This document shows, one piece after another, positions 40,553 to 48,837 of a stretch of DNA of 56,420 bases; position 1 is the first letter of the stretch; each line of letters starts with the position of its first letter. The translations under genes and the position numbers were made by a program. The notes under the pieces were generated by a model that was not told the origin of the DNA, ran no database searches, and saw nothing but the letters and a program-made list of their open reading frames with translations. Origin of the DNA: DASTPP01 sp035762175 (lineage in GTDB: Bacteria; Myxococcota_A; Polyangia; Polyangiales; Polyangiaceae); assembly GCA_035762175.1 (NCBI GenBank), contig DASTPP010000127.1, forward strand, positions 1-56,420. Direction: 5' to 3'.

Positions 40553-42322
40553 ATGCCCCGCGCCCCGCGTTTCGTGCTCGCCGTCTCGCTCTGGCTGGCG
40601 CTCGCCCCCGCCGCTTGCGCCCGCGGGGCCGCCCCGCCCGCGGCCGCGGCGGCCGCGCCGCCCGCCTACGATCTCGTCGTGCGCGGGGGCACCATCTACG
40701 ACGGCTCGGGCGCCCCGGGCCGCGTCGGCGACGTCGCGATCGTCGGCGACTCGATCGCGGCCGTCGGCGCGCTGCCCGAGGGCGCGACGGCCCGGCGCGT
40801 CGTCGACGCGCGGGGCCTCGCCGTCGCGCCGGGCTTCATCAACATGCTGAGCTGGGCGGTCGAGTCGCTGCTCGAAGACGGGCGCGCCATGAGCGATCTC
40901 GAGCAGGGCGTCACCCTCGAGGTCTTCGGCGAGGGCGAGTCGATGGGGCCGCTCAACGACACGATGAAGCGGCAGTCGAAGGCCGAGCAGGGCGACATCA
41001 AGTACGACATCGCCTGGACGACGCTCGGCGAGTACCTCGAGCACCTCGAGGCCCGGGGCGTCTCGCCCAACGTCGCCTCGTTCGTGGGCGCGGCGACGGT
41101 GCGCGAGCACGAGCTCGGCCGGGTCGATCGCGCGCCCTCGCCGGCCGAGCTCGGCCGCATGGAGGCGCACGTGCGCCGCGCCATGGAGGAGGGCGCGCTC
41201 GGCGTCGGCTCGGCGCTCATCTACGCGCCGGGGGTCTACGCCAAGACGCCCGAGCTCACCGCGCTCGTTCGGGCGGCAGCGCCCTACGGGGGCCTGTACA
41301 TCTCGCACTTGCGCAGCGAGGGCGACCGGCTGCTCGAGGCGGCCGACGAGCTCATCGCGATCGCGCGCGCGTCGGGCGCGCCGGCCGAGATCTACCACTT
41401 GAAGGCGGCCGGGGCGCCGAACTGGGGCAAGCTGCCCGCGCTCGTCGACAAGATCGAGGCGGCGCGCCGCGAGGGCCTCGCCATCACCGCCAACATGTAC
41501 CCCTACCCGGCGGCCGCGACGGGCCTCGACGGGGCCATGCCGCCCTGGGTGCAGGAGGGCGGCTACGAGGCGTGGGCGGCGCGCCTGCGGGACCCGGCGA
41601 CGCGGGCGCGCGTCGCGCGCGAGATGCGCGAGCCCGGGGCCAACTGGGAGAACCTCTTGTTCGGCGCCGGCTCGCCCGAGCGGGTGCTGCTGGTGGCGTT
41701 CAAGTCGGAGGCGCTCAAGCCCCTGACGGGCAAGACGCTCGCCGAGGTCGCGCGCTCGCGCGGCAAGCCGCCCGAGGAGACCGCGATCGACCTCGTGCTC
41801 GAGGACGGCGGCCGCGTCGGCACGATCTACTTTCTGATGTCCGACGAGAACGTGCGCAAGCAGATGGCGCTGCCCTGGGTGAGCTTCGGCTCGGACGAGC
41901 AGGCCCCGGCGTCCGAGGGCGTCTTCCTCAAGTGGAACGCGCACCCGCGCGCGTATGGCACCTTCGCCCGCGTGCTCGGCAAGTACGTGCGCGAGGAGCG
42001 CGCCCTCCCGCTCGAGGAGGCGGTGCGCCGCCTGACCTCGCTGCCCGCCACGAACCTCAAGCTCCGGCGCCGCGGCGCCCTGCGCCCCGGCCACCACGCC
42101 GACCTCGTCGCCTTCGACCCGGCGCACGTCGCCGACCTCGCGACCTTCGAGCGGCCGCACCGGTACGCGACCGGCGTCGTGCACGTCTTCGTCAACGGCG
42201 TGCAGGTGCTGCGCGACGGCGAGCACACCGGGGCCAAGCCCGGCCGCGTCGTCCGGGGCCCGGGCTGGACGGGCTGGCGCGACGAAGCCGCGCGCCCCGC
42301 GCCGGCGCCGCGCGAACGTTGA
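40553..42322 (+). CDS. D-aminoacylase-like amidohydrolase, exported
   Basis: The ATG at 40553 gives 589 residues. A signal sequence with a possible lipobox (LAPAAC, Cys22) is followed by the amidohydrolase start YDLVVRGGTIYDGSGAPGR and VVDARGLAVAPGF. In place of the usual HxH metal motif after PGF the sequence is INMLSW. Later elements of N-acyl-D-amino-acid deacylases remain: YISHLRSEGD, EIYHLKAAG, GSDEQAP, and the C-terminal LRPGHHADLVAFDP. D-aminoacylases bind catalytic zinc mainly through Cys and later His residues, so activity is possible with an altered site. I know similar INMLSW proteins from other bacteria, so this is probably a subfamily, not a broken gene. Confidence 0.85.
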   Translation: MPRAPRFVLAVSLWLALAPAACARGAAPPAAAAAAPPAYDLVVRGGTIYDGSGAPGRVGDVAIVGDSIAAVGALPEGATARRVVDARGLAVAPGFINMLSWAVESLLEDGRAMSDLEQGVTLEVFGEGESMGPLNDTMKRQSKAEQGDIKYDIAWTTLGEYLEHLEARGVSPNVASFVGAATVREHELGRVDRAPSPAELGRMEAHVRRAMEEGALGVGSALIYAPGVYAKTPELTALVRAAAPYGGLYISHLRSEGDRLLEAADELIAIARASGAPAEIYHLKAAGAPNWGKLPALVDKIEAARREGLAITANMYPYPAAATGLDGAMPPWVQEGGYEAWAARLRDPATRARVAREMREPGANWENLLFGAGSPERVLLVAFKSEALKPLTGKTLAEVARSRGKPPEETAIDLVLEDGGRVGTIYFLMSDENVRKQMALPWVSFGSDEQAPASEGVFLKWNAHPRAYGTFARVLGKYVREERALPLEEAVRRLTSLPATNLKLRRRGALRPGHHADLVAFDPAHVADLATFERPHRYATGVVHVFVNGVQVLRDGEHTGAKPGRVVRGPGWTGWRDEAARPAPAPRER

Positions 42323-42337
42323 ACCGGGCCCGCCGGC

Positions 42338-43117
42338 TCAGCCCGCCGGCGCCCCGCCCCCGCGCAGGCCCGCGTAGAAGTCGGTAAGGGCCTGCCAGTA
42401 CGCGGGGTGCACCGAGAGATCGTTGTGCCCGCGGCCGGGCACGAGCGCCAGCGTGCGGGGGCAGCCGGCGAGGGCGTCGAAGCTCTGCGCCGCCTCGGCC
42501 GCGTCGATGAGCCGGTCGTCTTCGCCGTGCAAGACGAGCGCGGGGCGGGCGCAGCGCGCGAGCTTCGGCAGCGGGTCGAAGGTGGCCCGCTCGTCGGCGG
42601 AGAGCTCGGCGGGGGTCGCGAGGCCGCGGCGGCGCACGAGCCCGCCCAGGTCGGCCGCCGCGCTCTCGAAGACGTACCCCGCGACGTCGGCGTGCTCGTG
42701 CTGGCAGAGCTCGGCCGCGCAAGCCCCCCCGAGCGAGCGCCCCATGACCACCAGGGGGCGCCCTCCCGCCGCGGCGCGCACGGCGTCGAGCACGGGGCGC
42801 GCGTCTTCGATCACCCGGCGCAAGGTCGGCCGGCCGCTGCTGAGGCCGTAGCCGCGGTAGTCGACCACCGCGAGCGCGCTCGCCGCGGACGACGCGTAGC
42901 GCCCGGCGAGGCCGTCGTAGTCGGCGACGACCTCGCCGTTGCCGTGAAAGAACAAGGTTAGCGCCGGCAGGCGCGCGCCGTCGTGGAGGCGCACGTGCAG
43001 GCGCGCCCCCTCGACGTCGACGAAGAGGTCGCGGGCGCCGGGCGGCGGTGGCGTATGCTCGCGCCGGGGGAAGAAGAGCGCGCGGTTGAAATCTTCGCCG
43101 TCGAAGAGCGAGGTCAC
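42338..43117 (-). CDS. Alpha/beta hydrolase
   Basis: With the GTG at 43115-43117 (start MTSLFDGEDFNRALFFPR) the protein has 259 residues. The catalytic triad is visible: nucleophile Ser in VMGRSLGGACAA, Asp in LHGEDDRLIDAAE, and His in PGRGHNDLSVH. The oxyanion HGNGE motif follows the third strand (LTLFFHGNGEV). It is close to the uncharacterised FrsA/BEM46-like serine hydrolases. A longer frame runs to 43300, but it overlaps the upstream gene and has no conserved sequence, so the start is my choice. No signal peptide, so it is cytoplasmic. It may be the last gene of the unit beginning at 47309. Confidence 0.8.
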   Translation of the reverse strand: MTSLFDGEDFNRALFFPRREHTPPPPGARDLFVDVEGARLHVRLHDGARLPALTLFFHGNGEVVADYDGLAGRYASSAASALAVVDYRGYGLSSGRPTLRRVIEDARPVLDAVRAAAGGRPLVVMGRSLGGACAAELCQHEHADVAGYVFESAAADLGGLVRRRGLATPAELSADERATFDPLPKLARCARPALVLHGEDDRLIDAAEAAQSFDALAGCPRTLALVPGRGHNDLSVHPAYWQALTDFYAGLRGGGAPAG

Positions 43118-43260
43118 CCGCCCTTCGTACCACGAGAGAGAGAGCTCTCGCCCCCGCCGGGGGGCGCGGCCGCCGGGCGGGGGCCCGGTGCGCCGGGAGG
43201 CGAGCACGTAAGGGGCGCCCAGGCCCGGCCGGCCGGCGCCCCCCGCCGGCCTCGCCCCGC

Positions 43261-44646
43261 CTACTGCGAGCCCGCGCCCTCGCGCAGGGCGCGGCCCCAC
43301 GCGAGGCCGAAGCGGTCGTCGGACAGCGTGATCTCGATGGCGCCGGCGCGGCCCGGTCGGCGCGTCGTCGGCGGTGGGGCCGCCTCGAAGGGCCCTTCGT
43401 TGGTGTCGATCTCGGGGAGGGTTCCGCCGACGCCGCCGACGCCGCCGACGCCGCCGACGCCGCCGACGCCGCCGACGCCGCCGACGCCGCCGACCCCGGC
43501 GACGCCCCCGCCGCCGCCAATCCCGCCGGCGCCGCTACTACCGGCGCCCCCGCCGCCGACGCCGCCGGCCCCGTTGACGCCGCCGACGCCCCCACTGCCG
43601 CCGACGCCCCCGCCGACGCCGCCCCCGCCCGCGGCCCCGCCCCCGTCGCCGGCCGTGCCCCCGCCGGCCCCCGCCGAGCCGCCCGCGCCGCCCCCGCCGG
43701 CGCCGCCCGTGCCCGCGCCGCCGGGTCGGATGCGCCCCTCGCCGCCGCCGAGGAAGAACTCGCCGCAAGGGGGCACCGAGGGCGTCTTGAGCGCGCACCC
43801 CGTCGAGCGCACGAGGCGCGTGGCCGGGTCGCGGTCGATGCGCCGGCAGAGCCCCTCGGGGAAGACGACGCGCCCGCCCTCTTCGCGCCAGCCCCCCTCG
43901 CCCTCGAAGTCGATCGGGACGAAGCACGACTGCGCGCCGCAGAAGCCCGGCGTGCGGGCGGCGGCGGGGCCGGTGACGGCGGCGAAGTTGACCTCGACGG
44001 GGGGCCGCTCGAGCGAGCAGTCGGCCCTGCGCAGATCGTCGGTGACGTCGACGGTGGCGGCCTCGAAGCAGGGGGCGACGTCGAAGCAGAGGCCGCCGCC
44101 GTCGCCCTCGCCGCCGCCGAAGACCTCGGCGGCCGAGTAGGGGGCGAGCCGCGCCGGGGGCATCTCGCGCGGCTCGCAGCGGCCGGCGACGCAGGACTCG
44201 GTCTCTCCGTTGCACGCCAGGCCCGGGCCGCCCCCCTCGTAGCAGAGCCACTTGATGGGCACGGGCAGGGCGGCGATGCGGTCGGGCGGCACCGTGGTCG
44301 TCACGCGCCGGAGCGCCCGCTGCTCGGTGCCGACGAGCGCCGAGACCGCGACCGTGACGGGCGCGCCGCCCTCGTCTTCGCCCTCGGGGCGCGCCACGAC
44401 GAGCGTGGCGGGCAGCATGATCTGGCCGGTCGCGGGGTCGCGGCCGATCGCGTACGTGTCTTGATGGACGCGCCGGCCGAGCGTCACCACATCGACGCCG
44501 ATGGCGTCGACGTCCTTCGGGATGTCCATGTCGGTCTGCACGACCACCACGAGCTGGCCCCGCGTCTTGGTCTCGCCGCACGCCGCGAAGGCGAGCGCCG
44601 CCCCCGCCGCGACCGACCCCAACGCCCACGCGCCCTTGCTCCGCAT
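43261..44646 (-). CDS. Lipoprotein with Cys-rich domain and long Gly repeat
   Basis: The 461-residue protein has a signal sequence ending in the lipobox LAFAACGE. A beta-rich domain (QLVVVVQTDMDIPKDVDAIG) follows; DIPxxVD segments of this type recur in myxobacterial lipoproteins. A Cys-rich section (CYEGGGPGLACNGETESC) comes next. A Gly-rich tract of about 120 residues follows (GGAGGGGAGG, then GGVGGVGGVGG), partly encoded by a 9-bp microsatellite. The short C-terminal segment is not repetitive. Function unknown. It lies 51 bases after the PEGA/TPR gene in the same direction and probably belongs to the same transcript. Confidence 0.65.
   Translation of the reverse strand: MRSKGAWALGSVAAGAALAFAACGETKTRGQLVVVVQTDMDIPKDVDAIGVDVVTLGRRVHQDTYAIGRDPATGQIMLPATLVVARPEGEDEGGAPVTVAVSALVGTEQRALRRVTTTVPPDRIAALPVPIKWLCYEGGGPGLACNGETESCVAGRCEPREMPPARLAPYSAAEVFGGGEGDGGGLCFDVAPCFEAATVDVTDDLRRADCSLERPPVEVNFAAVTGPAAARTPGFCGAQSCFVPIDFEGEGGWREEGGRVVFPEGLCRRIDRDPATRLVRSTGCALKTPSVPPCGEFFLGGGEGRIRPGGAGTGGAGGGGAGGSAGAGGGTAGDGGGAAGGGGVGGGVGGSGGVGGVNGAGGVGGGGAGSSGAGGIGGGGGVAGVGGVGGVGGVGGVGGVGGVGGVGGTLPEIDTNEGPFEAAPPPTTRRPGRAGAIEITLSDDRFGLAWGRALREGAGSQ
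43424..43495 (-). repeat. 9-bp microsatellite (CCGCCGACG)8
   Basis: Seven exact copies and one with a single mismatch lie head-to-tail. On the minus strand they encode repeated Gly-Val-Gly within the Gly-rich tract of the lipoprotein. The unit keeps the frame, so copy-number change would only alter length. Confidence 0.9.
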
Positions 44647-44697
44647 TGCTAGACCTCGCTCGGGGCAGAACTACCGTACGGCATCGCGACGCCCCGC

Positions 44698-45801
44698 TCA
44701 GGGCAGGTATACCGTGCCCGGCGGCAGGTTGCCGACCGCGGGCGGGGCGTACTTGTCTTCGGGCTTGAAGAGCAGGTAGCCGCCGAGCGCCAGCCCCCCC
44801 GCGGCGAGCACGCCGCCGACCACCCAGGGCCAGGGGCCTAGGCCCGAGCCCGAGCGCTCGGGCTCGAGCGCCGCGCGCAGCCGCCGCGTCTCGTCGTCGC
44901 CGAGCACCACGTCGGTGTCGTAAGGGCGCATGCCGGGCGCGGTGACGCGGACGTGGTGCGCGCCGCTCGGCAGCACGCCCTCCCAGTGGCCGACGCCCGC
45001 CGCGCGCCCGTCGACCTCGATCGCGTCGCGCGGGCCCGCGTCGAGCACCAGCCGCCCCTGGTGCCGCTCGGGCTCGAGCCGCACCTGCAGCGTGATCGAG
45101 TCGGCCCCGGGCACCACCTGCGCCTTGCGGTACTCGCGGAAGCCCGCTTTGGTGACCCGCACCTCGCGCTGCCCGATGTCGACCGGCACCGGCTCGGCGA
45201 GCGGCGAGGCGCCCACCTCGACGCCGTCGACGAACACCCGCGCGCCCGGCTCGGACACCTCGACCTTGAGCGCGCTCACGAAGGCGCGCGCCACCTCGAC
45301 GATCTTCAGCGCCTCGTCCCGATCGCGCTCGTCGATGAGCGGCGAGGGCGAGCTGCGGTACGCCTCGAGCAGCGCGAGCAGCTTCGCGTAGTGCCGCAGG
45401 CCCTTCTCGCAGGCGGCCATGTTCCACAGCAGGCGCGGGTCGCCCGAGAGCTCGTGCGCCCGCTGAAACTTGATGAGCGCCCCCTCGAAGTTGCCGACCC
45501 CGAAGAGCACGCGCCCCGCCTCGTACGACGCCTTCGCGTCGCCCTCGAGCGTCTCGCCCAGCGGGCGCGCCGCCGGCGCCTTGGGCGCCTTGCCGCGCGG
45601 CTTCGTCTGCGCCGCCGCCGGCGCCGCCAGCGACGCGGCCGCGAGGCCCAGGGCGATCGAAGGGCCGAGGCGCGAGGGCAGGGCGCGCCGCCCGAGGCGC
45701 GCCGAGAGGGCGCAGAGGGCGACGAGGCGCGCGGGGGCGGCGCGGGGGCGAGCGCACGAGGCGGGGCGGGGCGTGCCGCGGGGCGGGGCCATCTCGTTCA
45801 T
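44698..45801 (-). CDS. TPR/PEGA-domain exported protein
   Basis: The ATG at 45799-45801 overlaps the kinase stop (ATGA) and gives 367 residues. A hydrophobic signal-like segment (SIALGLAAASLAAPAAAQ) is preceded by a long basic N-terminus. A tetratricopeptide-like helix pair follows (YEAGRVLFGVGNFEGALIKF, then LLWNMAACEKGLRHY). Two PEGA repeats come next, in ALKVEVSEPGARVFVDGVEVG and RLVLDAGPRDAIEVDGRAAG (each split at the motif). A transmembrane segment lies near residue 335. TPR-PEGA proteins next to Ser/Thr kinases are a recurring pair in myxobacteria and may present envelope signals to the kinase. Confidence 0.82.
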   Translation of the reverse strand: MNEMAPPRGTPRPASCARPRAAPARLVALCALSARLGRRALPSRLGPSIALGLAAASLAAPAAAQTKPRGKAPKAPAARPLGETLEGDAKASYEAGRVLFGVGNFEGALIKFQRAHELSGDPRLLWNMAACEKGLRHYAKLLALLEAYRSSPSPLIDERDRDEALKIVEVARAFVSALKVEVSEPGARVFVDGVEVGASPLAEPVPVDIGQREVRVTKAGFREYRKAQVVPGADSITLQVRLEPERHQGRLVLDAGPRDAIEVDGRAAGVGHWEGVLPSGAHHVRVTAPGMRPYDTDVVLGDDETRRLRAALEPERSGSGLGPWPWVVGGVLAAGGLALGGYLLFKPEDKYAPPAVGNLPPGTVYLP

Positions 45802-47309
45802 TTGATGGGCATGTCGAAGGCGGTTGGCGCGGCGGCGGGTGGGCGGGCGGCCGCGCCCGTCGGGCGCGTCGGCGGCGAGGCAACGTGCCCCCTGGGCGGG
45901 CGCTTGCCCGGCCCCTCGGCCGCCGCCGCGGGCTCGGAGGCCTTGGCCGACGCTTTCGCCGTTGACGCGCCCCGGCCGGGCGTCGCGGGGGCCGCCGACG
46001 CGCTCGCCTCGGGCGCCGCCGCGGCCGGGGAGGGGGGCGCGAGCGTCGGGGCGGCCGCGGGAGGATCGCGCGGCGGCGCGGCGGCCGAGGGCGCCCCGGC
46101 CGCCGGCCGCGCCGAGGCCAGATCGACCGACGAGCTCGCCGAGACGCGCGGCGCACCGGGCCGGAGGAGCGCGAGCGTCACGATCGCGACCAGGCCGGCG
46201 AGCGCCCCGCCGAAGCCCACGAGCATGGCGAGGCCGCGCCACGCGGGCCCGGGCGGCGGCCCGGGGGCGTCCGAGCGGGCCGACCCTTCGATCGAGCGCG
46301 CCGTCGGGCCCCCGCTGGTGGCGGCGGCGCGGCCCGAGCGCGGGGGCGTCGAGCGCGGCGGCGGCAGCGAGCGAGGGCGGTTCGGGTAGAGCACGCGCGC
46401 GACCCGCTCGGCCGCCTCCTCGGCGCCGGGGGGCCCGAAGGGCGCGAGCGCCGCGGCGAGCTCGGCCACGTCGCCGAAGCGCTCTTCGCGCGCGCGGCTC
46501 AGGCAGCGCACCACCGCCGCCTCGAGCTCGGGCGGCACGTCGGCCCGCCCGATCGGGGGCGGTGGGTTCAACATGATGTCGACGACCAGCTCGGTGATGA
46601 CCTCGCCCCGGAAGGGCGTCCGCCCCGCCAAGAGCTCGTACAAGATCACCCCGAGCGACCAGAGATCGCTCCGGGCGTCGGCCTCGCGCGACGAGCGCAG
46701 CTGCTCGGGCGAGGTGTAGAGCGGCGAGCCCAGCATCGCCTCGGCCGCCGTCAGCCCCAGGCCCGAGGCCGCCAGATCGCCGCCCGTCTTCGAGACGCCG
46801 AAGTCGAGCACCTTGATGACCTGCGAGCCGTCGGGCTGCTTGGCCAGGAAGAGGTTCGCGGGCTTCAGATCGCGGTGCACGATGCCGAGCGCATGCGCCT
46901 CGGCGAGCGCCTCGCACGCCTCGAGCAGGTAGCCGACGACGCGCTCGGCCTCCATCGGGCCCTCGCGCTTCAGCAGCGCCGCGAGGTCGAGGCCCTCGAG
47001 GTACTCCATCACGATGTAGGGCGCCCCGCCCTCGAGCTCGCCCACGTCGAGCACCCGCGCCACGTGCTCTCCCTTGATCTTCGCCGCCGCCCGCCCCTCG
47101 CGCACGAAGCGCGCGACCAGGTCGGGGCGCGCCCGCGGCGCGTCGAGCATCAGCTTGATGGCCACCCGCTGCTCGAGCTGGAGGTGCGTCGCCGACACGA
47201 CCAGCCCCATCGCCCCCGCGCCCAGCTTGCGCTCGACCCGGTACTTGCCCGCGATGACCTCGCCCGGCCGCACCGGCGCGCTCGCGCCCCCGCCCGCCGC
47301 GGCGCTCAT
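45798..47309 (-). CDS. Membrane Ser/Thr protein kinase
   Basis: The 503-residue protein has a Hanks kinase domain at about 20-285: LGAGAMGLVV glycine loop, VAIKLM with the catalytic Lys, HRDLKPANLF, LDFGVSK and YTSPEQLRSS. A juxtamembrane Pro/Ser-rich stretch and one transmembrane helix (GLAMLVGFGGALAGLVAIVT, about 355-378) follow. The extracytoplasmic tail is about 125 residues of Ala/Pro/Ser low complexity. All catalytic residues are present. It is the first gene of a unit with the TPR/PEGA protein and the Gly-rich lipoprotein. Confidence 0.92.
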   Translation of the reverse strand: MSAAAGGGASAPVRPGEVIAGKYRVERKLGAGAMGLVVSATHLQLEQRVAIKLMLDAPRARPDLVARFVREGRAAAKIKGEHVARVLDVGELEGGAPYIVMEYLEGLDLAALLKREGPMEAERVVGYLLEACEALAEAHALGIVHRDLKPANLFLAKQPDGSQVIKVLDFGVSKTGGDLAASGLGLTAAEAMLGSPLYTSPEQLRSSREADARSDLWSLGVILYELLAGRTPFRGEVITELVVDIMLNPPPPIGRADVPPELEAAVVRCLSRAREERFGDVAELAAALAPFGPPGAEEAAERVARVLYPNRPRSLPPPRSTPPRSGRAAATSGGPTARSIEGSARSDAPGPPPGPAWRGLAMLVGFGGALAGLVAIVTLALLRPGAPRVSASSSVDLASARPAAGAPSAAAPPRDPPAAAPTLAPPSPAAAAPEASASAAPATPGRGASTAKASAKASEPAAAAEGPGKRPPRGHVASPPTRPTGAAARPPAAAPTAFDMPIK

Positions 47310-47444
47310 CGGCGGCCCGCCCCCTCGGCGCTCACCGGCGGCCTCGCCGGCCGGGGCTTTCGCGGCTCGCGCCCGCCATGCACCACGCGCCCACGTTACC
47401 AGAAGCCCCCCCGGAGGTGTGCGTTTCCCCGCCGGGCGCGCGCT

Positions 47445-48692
47445 TCAGGCCCCGGGGGGCGGGGCGGCGACTGCGCGCGGGGGGCGCGTCAGGGCGACGA
47501 GCGCGAGCAAGAGGGCGACGCCCCCCAGGGTGAGGCCGGCGTCGACGACCAGCATGCCGCCCGAGCCGAAGCGCTCGTGCGCGCCCGCGTCGAGCCGGGT
47601 CGTGTACGAGATGGCAAGGTTCGAGAGCGAGGCGAAGACGTTGTACTTGGTGGCGACGGCGCCGAGGCCGATGCACTCGAGCACGAAGGCGGCGAAGCAG
47701 GCGTAGGCGGCGCCGCCGAGGAACGAGTAGGCGAGGGTGAAGGCGACGTAGGCGGCCGGGGCGCGGGGCGCGGCGGCCATGGCGAGCGCGGTGAGGGCGG
47801 TGGCCGCGCCGCAGAGCGCGTAGGCGACCCGGCGGTTGAGCCGGTCGGCGAGCCAGCCGCCCGCCATCGCGCCGCCCGCGCCGGCGAGCCCGCCGAGCGC
47901 GCCCGTGACGAGCGCGACGGTGTCAGCCGACACGCCCCAGTCGCGCGAGACGGCCGACCAGAGGTTCGAGGCGGCGCCGGCGCCCACCGGCAAGAGCGCC
48001 ACGAGCAGGCCGAGCAGCCCCGCCCGCGTCGAGGCGACCGACCAGACGTCGCGCAGGATGGCGACGAGCTGCGCCCGCGCGCGCCCCCCGATCGCGCCCT
48101 CGCGCGCGGCGCCCCGCGCGAGCCCCTCGGGCGGGGTCGGCACCCGGGCGAGGGCGAGGGCCGAGACGACCATCACGGCCGACATCACGAGCCCCACCTG
48201 CCAGCCCCGGGGCAGGCGCTCGGACAGCGCGAGCGCGGCGCCGCCGCCGACGCCGAGCCCGACCTGGGCGCCCGCCTCGCTCCAGCCCGCCGCCTTGCCC
48301 TTCTCGTCGTCGGGCACGCCGAGGGCGATGAGCCCCTCGAGCGCCATGCGCACGATGGTGAGCCCGAGCTGCGAGGCGACGACCACCGCCGAGAGCGCGC
48401 CGAGGCCCTCGCGCGTGATGGGCATGGCCGCCTGGGCGAAAGTGCCGGCGACGACGAGCGCGAGGCCCGCGAGGTACCACCCCTTGCGCGTCAGGGTCGC
48501 ATCGACGAGCGGCGCCCACAGGAACTTCCAGGCGTGCGGCAGGTACGCGAGCGCGACGACGGCGCCGACCTCCGAGGGGGCGATGCCGCGCGCGGTCGCG
48601 ATGTAAGGCAGCGCCACGGACACGAAGCCGAACGAGCCGCCGTAGGGCAAGATCAGAAAGAAGAACGCGGCCGGGTGGGGGCCCTTGCGCAT
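47445..48692 (-). CDS. AmpG-like MFS transporter
   Basis: The ATG at 48690-48692 gives 415 residues with 12 hydrophobic segments. The first loop resembles the AmpG/acetyl-CoA transporter branch of the MFS (LPYGGSFGFVSVALPYIAT, then AYLPHAWKFLWAPLVDA, including the conserved WAPLVD). GGWLADRLNRR provides the typical loop between helices. AmpG carries muropeptides into the cytosol for recycling, but substrates of this subgroup vary. It is divergent from the MNIO gene with a 145-bp shared upstream region. Confidence 0.85.
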   Translation of the reverse strand: MRKGPHPAAFFFLILPYGGSFGFVSVALPYIATARGIAPSEVGAVVALAYLPHAWKFLWAPLVDATLTRKGWYLAGLALVVAGTFAQAAMPITREGLGALSAVVVASQLGLTIVRMALEGLIALGVPDDEKGKAAGWSEAGAQVGLGVGGGAALALSERLPRGWQVGLVMSAVMVVSALALARVPTPPEGLARGAAREGAIGGRARAQLVAILRDVWSVASTRAGLLGLLVALLPVGAGAASNLWSAVSRDWGVSADTVALVTGALGGLAGAGGAMAGGWLADRLNRRVAYALCGAATALTALAMAAAPRAPAAYVAFTLAYSFLGGAAYACFAAFVLECIGLGAVATKYNVFASLSNLAISYTTRLDAGAHERFGSGGMLVVDAGLTLGGVALLLALVALTRPPRAVAAPPPGA

Positions 48693-48837
48693 GGGCAGAC
48701 TTGATACTCGAATTTTGCGTGCCTCGCCGGCGGCAGAGGTGGCATCTCGGTGGGCGACGCGCGCCCTGTGACATCGGTGCAAACCACCCTGGACGGCGGG
48801 CGCCGCCGCACCCATCTTCCCGAGCGGAGGCCGACCG

